Below, in pieces: positions 1 through 5,409 of a stretch of DNA of 6,293 nucleotides. The DNA is from Rickettsiales bacterium (GTDB taxonomy: Bacteria; Pseudomonadota; Alphaproteobacteria; Rickettsiales; UBA1997), in contig JALQXY010000060.1 of assembly GCA_023262945.1 (NCBI GenBank), positions 1 to 6,293 of the forward strand. Direction: 5' to 3'. A program made the position numbers and the translations under genes. The notes under the pieces are model-generated. The model did not search any database, was not told the origin of the DNA, and saw only the letters and a list, made by a program, of their open reading frames with translations. Numbering within the stretch: position 1 is the first letter of the stretch; each line of letters opens with the position of its first letter.

Positions 1-131
1 TGCTTCGGCATGGTGTCATCACTCGCGAATCGTGCTCCCACCACAATGCCGCTAACATTTTTGCATATCGATGTCAAGTTCAAACGTTGCACATCAAAAT
101 GAACAATATGACAAAATATTTTTTAAGATAA
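1..131. other. Unassigned GC-rich left edge, possibly the end of an upstream gene, mobile element or structured RNA
   Basis: The first 60 bases hold 32 G or C, far above the AT-rich sequence that follows, and composition falls off by about position 110. Bases 1-10 can fold as a three-pair stem capped by a UUCG tetraloop. Alternatively 6-11 (CGGCAT) pairs with 46-51 (ATGCCG), and GGTG at 12-15 pairs with CACC at 39-42; the two folds exclude each other. Plus-strand frame 3 is open from the window edge to a TAA at 129-131, giving 42 residues rich in His, Cys and Asn, and it ends exactly where a terminator-like hairpin begins. A minus-strand frame is also open over about 120 bases and runs off the left edge. 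I recognise no protein family in either reading and no known RNA family. It could be a transposase tail, an IS end or an RNA 3' end. Only the composition jump and folding potential are seen directly. Confidence 0.35.
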
Positions 132-187
132 AAATTGTAAAAAATGCAAGTCCTATATCTATAGGACTTAAGGCTTTTTGCAATTTT
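131..187. terminator. Terminator-like hairpin, probably bidirectional
   Basis: Arms 148-157 (AAGTCCTATA) and 160-169 (TATAGGACTT) are perfect inverted complements of ten bases; the tip would open to leave a realistic loop. An outer stem pairs 131-143 with 175-187 through one G-T pair, separated from the inner stem by a small internal loop at 144-147 and 170-174. The A tract at 139-144 on the left and the T tract at 175-179 on the right give the stem-plus-U-run form of an intrinsic terminator on both strands, although the stem is not very GC-rich. It probably ends transcription arriving from the left and insulates the polysaccharide operon. A small palindromic repeat element is an alternative that a copy count in the genome would settle. 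Confidence 0.7.
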
Positions 188-308
188 TAACCAAAAAGAT
201 AAAGTCAGATTGTTTAGTTTTTATATATGTTTTTTAGGTGGAAATTGGTATTATATCTAGTTACGATAAAAAAAGATTCGTGTATCAAAAAATTAATATT
301 AGATTGAT
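188..308 (+). other. Leader upstream of the operon; no convincing promoter
   Basis: This gene-free stretch lies between the terminator hairpin and the first glycosyltransferase, so the operon promoter should be here. The best -10-like hexamer is TATTAT at 249-254 (five of six to TATAAT), but no recognisable -35 lies 16-18 bases upstream, so I do not call a promoter. No AGGA, GGAG or GAGG precedes the ATG at 309. Runs of A and T make several chance -10 matches. No riboswitch or operator pattern was recognised. Confidence 0.4.
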
Positions 309-321
309 ATGTATCAAAAAA
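281..321. repeat. 12-base direct repeat spanning the first start codon
   Basis: TGTATCAAAAAA occurs at 281-292 and again at 310-321, with the copies offset by 29 bases. The second copy includes the TG of the ATG at 309. The two copies lie in different reading frames relative to the gene. In an A-rich leader this may be chance or a small duplication; a regulatory role is only a guess. Confidence 0.4.
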
Positions 322-1181
322 AATATTTAATCGCTATAATTATAGTCACATATAAAAGTTCTCATTTGATACAAAAAACCTTATCCAAAATAAATAATAA
401 AGATTTTAAAATTATAATTGTTGATAATGGTAGCAATGATGATATAAAAGAGGTTTTAAGTAATAATATTAAAAATAATGAGGTAGAATTTATTGCTTTT
501 GAAAATAATTGCGGATTTGGTAGGGCAAATAACTATGCATTAAAAAAGATTGATAGTGATTATGCATTAATTCTTAATCCCGACTGCTTTATTGACCCTG
601 AATCGGTAAATGAAATTGTTCATCAAATGAAAAAGGATAAAAATATTGCATTAGCAAATCCTTTATTTGTTGACGATAATTACCAAAAGAACGCAAATGA
701 TCAAGGTGTAGAGGATATTTCTTTTGTATGTGGGGGGGCAATGATGATGAGAATGGATATATTCAGAAAAATAGGTTTCTTTGATGAGAATATATTTCTT
801 TACGCTGAAGATGATGAAATTTCTGGAAGAGTAAAAGATTTTGGTTATAGATCTATCATAGTAAAAAGCGCTACCGCAAATCATCATGGATCAAATTCAT
901 CATTAACAAAAAGCAATAAAGATGATTATAAATTATTATATTTTAGAAGCTATCATTCTGGATGGGGTAAAACATATCTAAAAAAAAGAAACAGAAACAC
1001 CTTTAGAATTGTTTTGAAATCTATTCATAGATTATTTTTATCGTTATATTATTTAATTTTTGAGTTGAATGAAAAAAAATCAATTATTAGATTTGGTTTA
1101 TTTATGGGATCAATGAGCAATTTACTGGGAATAGACTGCTTTAACAAAAATAACAAAGAAATTCGCTTAAAATTAAAATGA
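309..1181 (+). CDS. GT2-family glycosyltransferase, WbbL-like, probable rhamnosyltransferase (GT-1)
   Basis: This 290-residue protein has the layout of family 2 glycosyltransferases of the WbbL/COG1216 group, which move a sugar from a nucleotide donor to a growing glycan at the cytoplasmic face of the membrane. Seen in order: the first beta strand IIIVTYKSS (10-18), nucleotide-binding VDNGSND (38-44), GFGRANN (69-75), NPD (90-92) in place of a classic DxD, CGG (141-143), the acceptor-side acidic motif AEDDE (166-170) and NHHGS (191-195). The C-terminal part (about 233-275) is hydrophobic and basic and may touch the membrane. The start is well fixed: an in-frame TAG sits at 300-302 and 309 is the first ATG after it. 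The stop overlaps the rmlA start by four bases (ATGA), implying translational coupling. Seven consecutive G at 732-738 encode part of the CGG motif, odd for so AT-rich a gene. Donor specificity for dTDP-rhamnose is inferred from context. Confidence 0.9.
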   Translation: MYQKKYLIAIIIVTYKSSHLIQKTLSKINNKDFKIIIVDNGSNDDIKEVLSNNIKNNEVEFIAFENNCGFGRANNYALKKIDSDYALILNPDCFIDPESVNEIVHQMKKDKNIALANPLFVDDNYQKNANDQGVEDISFVCGGAMMMRMDIFRKIGFFDENIFLYAEDDEISGRVKDFGYRSIIVKSATANHHGSNSSLTKSNKDDYKLLYFRSYHSGWGKTYLKKRNRNTFRIVLKSIHRLFLSLYYLIFELNEKKSIIRFGLFMGSMSNLLGIDCFNKNNKEIRLKLK

Positions 1182-2068
1182 AAGCCATAATATTAGCAGG
1201 GGGTAGTGGCACAAGGCTTGCCCCAATAACAAATGCTGTTAGTAAACAATTATTGCCAGTTTATGACAAGCCAATGATTTATTACCCTTTGAGCAATATA
1301 ATTAATATCGGCATTAGAGAGGTGATGATTATTAGCACTCCTGAAGATACTCCAAGAATAGAAAATTTGCTAGGTAATGGTCATAATCTAGGAATAAATA
1401 TTACTTATAAAATACAGCCTTCTCCAAACGGTATTGCGCAAGCTTTTATTTTGGCCAAAGATTTTATTAAAGATGATTCAGTGAGCTTAATATTGGGTGA
1501 TAATATTTTTTACGGTAGTGAAATAAGCGGTAAAATTGTTGATAAAAAATTCATCGAAGCAGCTAATCTTAAAGAAGGGGCGTGTATTGTTGCATATAGA
1601 GTGAATGATCCAAGAAGATATGGTGTTGTTGAGCTTGATAAAGATTATAACGCATTATCAATTGAAGAAAAGCCACAAAATCCAAAATCTGATTTTGCCG
1701 TAACCGGCTGGTATTTTTATGACAATAATGTTGTTAATATTGCTGAAAATATCAAACCATCTTCTCGAGGAGAGCTTGAAATAACAGATGTTAATAATGA
1801 ATATCTTAAAAGAAAAAAATTAATAGTTTTGCGTATGAATCGTGGTTTTGCATGGCTTGATGCTGGCACTCATGATTCTCTTTACAAAGCTTCGCAATTT
1901 ATTGAGGTGATAGAAAACAGGCAGGCTATAAAGATAGGCTGCATTGAAGAAATTGCTTTTAACAGAGGCTATATAAATAAAAATCAATTACAAAATTTAG
2001 CTAATAACTTCAAAGCCGGAAATAGCTATGGAGATTATTTAAAAAAGATAACAAATTATGCAAGTTAA
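1178..2068 (+). CDS. rmlA: Glucose-1-phosphate thymidylyltransferase RmlA
   Basis: RmlA joins glucose-1-phosphate and dTTP to give dTDP-glucose and pyrophosphate, the first and usually feedback-controlled step to dTDP-L-rhamnose. The protein has 296 residues, normal for the family. Visible motifs are the nucleotide-binding GGSGTRLAPIT (8-18), K23 and PVYDKPMIYYPLS (27-39), QPSPNGIAQA (80-89), LGDN (106-109) whose Asp108 should bind Mg2+, EEKP (163-166), GWYFYD (177-182), GELEITD (198-204) and WLDAGTHDS (226-234) with the second metal-binding Asp at 228. QPSPNG carries Asn where QPSPDG is common; otherwise the active site looks intact. The ATG directly precedes the expected KAIILAGG start. It overlaps the preceding glycosyltransferase by four bases and rmlC by eleven, so it sits inside a single transcript. 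No Shine-Dalgarno sequence is visible, and translation is probably coupled to the upstream gene. Confidence 0.97.
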   Translation: MKAIILAGGSGTRLAPITNAVSKQLLPVYDKPMIYYPLSNIINIGIREVMIISTPEDTPRIENLLGNGHNLGINITYKIQPSPNGIAQAFILAKDFIKDDSVSLILGDNIFYGSEISGKIVDKKFIEAANLKEGACIVAYRVNDPRRYGVVELDKDYNALSIEEKPQNPKSDFAVTGWYFYDNNVVNIAENIKPSSRGELEITDVNNEYLKRKKLIVLRMNRGFAWLDAGTHDSLYKASQFIEVIENRQAIKIGCIEEIAFNRGYINKNQLQNLANNFKAGNSYGDYLKKITNYAS

Positions 2069-2603
2069 AGAAACTAATATCAAAGATCTAAAGATAATCA
2101 ATCTTGATCTATATGGTGACGATAGGGGCTTCTTTGTTGAAAAATTTAAACTCTCCGAATTTAAAAAACATAATTTGCCCATTGATTTTGCTCAAGATAA
2201 TCATTCCAAATCTTCGCCAAATGTAATTAGAGGCCTTCATTATCAATATAATCCAGCGCAAGGAAAATTAGTTGGCTGCACTTCTGGCAAAATATTTGAT
2301 GTAGCTGTTGATATTAGAAAAGATTCACCAACCTTAGGTAAATATTTTTCAATTATTCTTGATCAAGCAACTTTGCTTTGGGTACCATCTGGTTTTGCTC
2401 ATGGCTTTTGTGCAATTGGCAATCAGCCAGCTGATTTATATTATAAAATTACAGGAGGAGAGTATAACTCTCAAGGTGAAGGCGGTATAAAATGGAATGA
2501 TCCAGATATTAATATCGATTGGCCAGTGCAAAATCCAATAATCTCAAATAGAGATCAAAATCAACAGAGTTTTGCAGAATATTTAAAAAATACAAAATTT
2601 TAA
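2058..2603 (+). CDS. rmlC: dTDP-4-dehydrorhamnose 3,5-epimerase RmlC
   Basis: RmlC inverts C3 and C5 of dTDP-4-keto-6-deoxy-glucose to give dTDP-4-keto-L-rhamnose, the third pathway step. The 181-residue length is standard for this cupin enzyme. Recognisable segments are DDRGFF (21-26), QDNHSKS (46-52), RGLHYQ (58-63) with the catalytic His61, K70, the DVAVDIR strand (81-87), WVPSGFAHGF (108-117) and YYK (128-130) carrying the conserved Tyr. IKWNDPDINIDWP (144-156) is the usual C-terminal signature containing the Asp that partners the catalytic His. The start lies inside the end of rmlA (11-base overlap) and is supported by the expected N-terminal spacing to DDRGFF. Ten bases separate its stop from the next glycosyltransferase. 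All key residues appear present, so it should be active. Confidence 0.97.
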   Translation: MQVKETNIKDLKIINLDLYGDDRGFFVEKFKLSEFKKHNLPIDFAQDNHSKSSPNVIRGLHYQYNPAQGKLVGCTSGKIFDVAVDIRKDSPTLGKYFSIILDQATLLWVPSGFAHGFCAIGNQPADLYYKITGGEYNSQGEGGIKWNDPDINIDWPVQNPIISNRDQNQQSFAEYLKNTKF

Positions 2604-2613
2604 TATTGATAAA

Positions 2614-3501
2614 ATGAGCAATCTTACTATAGTTATTGTTACTTATAATAGCTCAAAAATAATCAAGGAATGCTTATCAAGAATATATAATTCTAAATAT
2701 AATATCACAATATCTGACAATAATAGCATAGACAACACTATTAAAATTGTTCAAGAAAACTTCCCCAGAGTCAAAATTATTAAAAATAATGAAAATATCG
2801 GTTTTGCTAAGGCTAATAATGTTGCTTTTAAGCAAGCCAAAACAGATTTTGTTGCCACTTTAAATCCTGATTGTTTTTTTGAAGATATTAGTGATATTGA
2901 TAAAATAATTAATATCATGATATCCGATAATAAAATTGCCATTGCAAGCGCTGAGTTATATTCGGGATTTTTAGATAAGAATAAACTAACAATCACTCAG
3001 AAATTTCATCCAGATCAGCAAAATTACATCAAAGAACAAAATAATTATTTTCATACTAAATTTATCAGCGGTTGTTTCATGATAATGAAAGTTGATATTT
3101 TTAAAAAAATTGGCTTTTTTAATGAAAAGTTTTTTTTATATTGCGAAGATAATGAAATTTGTAAAAGAACTTTAAAAAATAACTATATATTAGCTGTTAT
3201 TAAAGATACAAAAATTTGTCATTTATCAGAGCAATCAAGTGACACTAGAAAGAATGATAGCAATTTTAATGAGACTATATTGTGGTATAGATTTGGTTAT
3301 TCTAAATTAATATATACGCAAGAAGTTCATAACAAATTTATTGCTAAATTGCGCGCTATTAGAAATATCATTAAAAATTATTTAATAATTTTGCGTACAA
3401 AAATAGCCAAAAATAATGTTAATATTATTAATAAATTAATTCTTGATGCTTCTATTTGTTATTTATTTAATAGAAAGCCAATAAATATTAACAAAAAATA
3501 A
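2614..3501 (+). CDS. GT2-family glycosyltransferase, the most divergent of three paralogues (GT-2)
   Basis: This 295-residue protein has the same WbbL-like family 2 architecture as the two other transferases here: VIVTYNSS (7-14), SDNNSIDNT (34-42) replacing the VDNxSND of its neighbours, NIGFAKANN (61-69), LNPDCFF (83-89), SGC (152-154), the acidic motif CEDNE (177-181) and a conserved His at 203. It would transfer a sugar, most likely rhamnose or a neighbouring residue, to the lipid-linked glycan in the cytoplasm. The second half is strongly basic, with Ile- and Lys-rich stretches (about 240-295) that could bind membrane or acceptor. It lies between rmlC and rmlB, ten bases after the former and four before the latter, splitting the rml set into AC and BD. 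No ribosome binding site is visible. The changed acidic motif suggests an acceptor or linkage different from GT-1 and GT-3; this is inference. Confidence 0.88.
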   Translation: MSNLTIVIVTYNSSKIIKECLSRIYNSKYNITISDNNSIDNTIKIVQENFPRVKIIKNNENIGFAKANNVAFKQAKTDFVATLNPDCFFEDISDIDKIINIMISDNKIAIASAELYSGFLDKNKLTITQKFHPDQQNYIKEQNNYFHTKFISGCFMIMKVDIFKKIGFFNEKFFLYCEDNEICKRTLKNNYILAVIKDTKICHLSEQSSDTRKNDSNFNETILWYRFGYSKLIYTQEVHNKFIAKLRAIRNIIKNYLIILRTKIAKNNVNIINKLILDASICYLFNRKPININKK

Positions 3502-3505
3502 TTAT

Positions 3506-4480
3506 ATGAGTATTTTTTTAGTAACGGGCGGTGCGGGATTTATTGGTAGTTCTTTTGTTAATCAGCAAATACAAAAGGGTCACAAAATTATTGTTTTAGA
3601 CAAGTTAACTTACGCTGGTAAAGAAGAAAATCTTTCATGGATTAAGCCAAATAATTATCAATTGATAAAAGGTGATATTAATGATTTTAATTTGGTTAAT
3701 AAAATCTTTAGTGACTACAAAATCGACAAATTAATTCATTTTGCTGCTGAAAGTCATGTTGATAACTCAATTAAAAACCCAGATGCTTTTGTTCAAACCA
3801 ATATAAATGGTACTCATAATTTATTAAAAATTTCTCTACAAGAATTTACTAAAAATAACAATTTTCATTTTCATCATATTTCTACCGATGAAGTCTTTGG
3901 AGATTTGCCTTTAAATACCAAAGATAAATTTACCGAAAATACTCCATATAATCCATCATCTCCTTATTCTGCTTCAAAAGCAGCATCAGATCATCTTGTT
4001 AGAGCCTATTATAAAACCTATAATTTGCCTATCACCATTAGTAATTGCAGCAATAATTACGGACCTAGGCAGCATGAAGAAAAACTTATCCCAACCATTA
4101 TCCGTAAAGCTTTAAATAATCAATCAATTCCAATTTATGGCGATGGTAAAAATGTTAGAGACTGGATTCATGTCGATGATCACAATAGAGCGGTAGATTT
4201 AATTTTAGAAAAAGGCAAAATCGGCAAGACCTACCTTATAGGTGGAAATAACGAGTTAGATAATAATCAGGTGGTAAAAATAATTTGCCAGATTCTTGAT
4301 CAAATAAAGCCAAAATCTGATCAAACTTCTTATCAAAATCAAATTTCTTATATAGCAGATAGAAAGGGTCATGACAGAAGATACGCTATTGATGATAGTA
4401 AGATAGTTGCAGAACTTGGCTTTAAAAGAATATTTAACTTTGAAAATGGAGTTGTCGATTTAATAAAAAATTATATCTAG
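3506..4480 (+). CDS. rmlB: dTDP-glucose 4,6-dehydratase RmlB
   Basis: RmlB converts dTDP-glucose to dTDP-4-keto-6-deoxy-glucose with tightly bound NAD+, step two of the rhamnose pathway. It is an extended short-chain dehydrogenase of 324 residues, at the compact end of a family that reaches about 360. Seen: the Rossmann loop GGAGFIG (8-14), DKLTYAG (32-38), FAAESHVDNSI (79-89), the STDEVFGD block (126-133) with the dehydration Thr127, Asp128 and Glu129, YSASK (154-158) giving Tyr154 and Lys158, NNYGPRQ (183-189), EKLIP (192-196), NVRDWIHVDDH (216-226) and GHDRRYAID (288-296). ADRKGHD has Lys287 where DRPGHD is frequent, and HEEK replaces the usual FPEK; neither is catalytic. It starts four bases after the preceding transferase and ends seven bases before rmlD. 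No Shine-Dalgarno sequence is visible. Confidence 0.97.
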   Translation: MSIFLVTGGAGFIGSSFVNQQIQKGHKIIVLDKLTYAGKEENLSWIKPNNYQLIKGDINDFNLVNKIFSDYKIDKLIHFAAESHVDNSIKNPDAFVQTNINGTHNLLKISLQEFTKNNNFHFHHISTDEVFGDLPLNTKDKFTENTPYNPSSPYSASKAASDHLVRAYYKTYNLPITISNCSNNYGPRQHEEKLIPTIIRKALNNQSIPIYGDGKNVRDWIHVDDHNRAVDLILEKGKIGKTYLIGGNNELDNNQVVKIICQILDQIKPKSDQTSYQNQISYIADRKGHDRRYAIDDSKIVAELGFKRIFNFENGVVDLIKNYI

Positions 4481-4487
4481 CATTTAA

Positions 4488-5345
4488 ATGTCAAATATAA
4501 CAAAAAAAACCATCATTATCTTTGGTAAGAATGGTCAAGTAGCTAGTGATTTAATAAATATATTTACTCAAAAATCTCAATTTGATATTTACAATTACAG
4601 TTCAAAAGATATTGATTTTACCGATATAAACAATCTTAAAGAAAAATTAAATAAATTACCAAAAGCTCATTTTATCATCAATGCTACCGCATATAATGAA
4701 GTTGATAGAGCAGAAGATGAGCAACAAAAAGCTGATCTAATTAATCATCAAGCGGTTAAAGAGATTGCAAAATATTGCCAAAAACAACGAATAAAATTTA
4801 TTCATTATTCAACTAATTATGTTTTTGATGGCAAGTCAAGTCAATCACATAAAGAAGATTGCATAAAAAACCTGAAGCCATTATCAATTTATGGCCAGAG
4901 CAAATTAAATGGAGAAAATGCTATTATAAATTCAAATTGTGAATATATAATTTTTAGAGTTGCTACAGTTTTTAATTTAAATAAAGAAAATAATTTTGTT
5001 GCCAAGATTAAAAAATTAGCTCAAAATAACCAAGAACTAAATATAGTAAGCGACCAAATTACCAATCCAACAAATAGTATTGATATCGCCAAATCAACAA
5101 TTAATGTTATAGAACAATTAACCGAAAACGATCCAAGACTTAACAATATATATCATCTTGCAAGTAATAAAATAATTTCTTACTATGAATTTGTTAAAGA
5201 ATTTCTATCCAAAGAAAATACCACAATAAATCCAATAGCAACTAGCGATTTTAAGACCAAGGCCATCAGGCCAATCAATGGCGGACTTGATGTTTTTAAA
5301 ATTAAAAAATATTTCAATATCAATTTTGATATTACAATGAGCTAA
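4488..5345 (+). CDS. rmlD: dTDP-4-dehydrorhamnose reductase RmlD, divergent and short at the C-terminus
   Basis: RmlD reduces dTDP-4-keto-L-rhamnose with NAD(P)H to dTDP-L-rhamnose, the last pathway step. Seen: FGKNGQVA (12-19; the family usually ends GQVG or GQLG), INATAYNEVDRAE (64-76), STNYVFDG (108-115), SIYGQSKLNGE (133-143) and VSDQITNPTNSIDIA (187-201). The catalytic Thr109, Tyr135 and Lys139 match Thr104, Tyr128 and Lys132 of the Salmonella enzyme. Deviations are Asn110 for the Asp of STDYVF, and RVATVF (157-162) for RTSWVY, which removes the Trp of that motif. The protein stops after YFNINFDITMS at 285 residues, whereas Salmonella RmlD goes on for about 20 more as a C-terminal helix. 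A shift of frame near the stop would add about 11 codons up to TAG 5375-5377, with no clear resemblance to that helix. It is the only RmlD candidate here and completes the set, so function is likely but less certain than for RmlA, B and C. Confidence 0.9.
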   Translation: MSNITKKTIIIFGKNGQVASDLINIFTQKSQFDIYNYSSKDIDFTDINNLKEKLNKLPKAHFIINATAYNEVDRAEDEQQKADLINHQAVKEIAKYCQKQRIKFIHYSTNYVFDGKSSQSHKEDCIKNLKPLSIYGQSKLNGENAIINSNCEYIIFRVATVFNLNKENNFVAKIKKLAQNNQELNIVSDQITNPTNSIDIAKSTINVIEQLTENDPRLNNIYHLASNKIISYYEFVKEFLSKENTTINPIATSDFKTKAIRPINGGLDVFKIKKYFNINFDITMS

Positions 5346-5368
5346 AGAAACCCAAATTTTTAGCTTAT
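5337..5368 (+). other. Hairpin over the rmlD stop codon
   Basis: Positions 5337-5346 (ATGAGCTAAA) and 5359-5368 (TTTAGCTTAT) form a ten-pair stem with one G-T pair and a 12-base loop. The stem contains the rmlD stop codon at 5343-5345. No clean run of T follows directly, so it is at best a weak terminator. It begins the only sizeable gap in the operon (5346-5409) and could trim transcription or stabilise the upstream message. Pairs of this sort also arise by chance in AT-rich DNA. Confidence 0.4.
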
Positions 5369-5409
5369 GATTTATAGAATTTTTAATCGATTATTAAAAG
5401 AATAAAATT

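Noticed and set aside
48..95. Possible integron attC-like or capsule-locus JUMPstart element around GCTAAC
   Set aside because: There is no matching partner core at proper spacing for attC, and the sequence does not match the JUMPstart consensus as I know it.
663..887. Minus-strand open frame of 74 codons inside GT-1
   Set aside because: It lies opposite a well-supported glycosyltransferase gene, its translation has no recognisable motif, and it is a shadow of the coding strand.
2751..2996. Minus-strand open frame of 81 codons inside GT-2, hydrophobic in appearance
   Set aside because: The Leu/Ile/Ser-rich translation is what the antisense of A-rich coding sequence gives, and the plus-strand gene has clear family motifs.
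3130..3137. T8 in GT-2, and A8 runs in GT-1 at 980-987 and 1072-1079, as slippage sites
   Set aside because: Runs of this length are expected in sequence this rich in A and T, so unlike the G7 they are not evidence of phase variation.
5346..5409. Internal promoter before GT-3
   Set aside because: TATAGA-like bases near 5373 have no -35 element at suitable spacing, and similar matches arise by chance throughout this AT-rich sequence.
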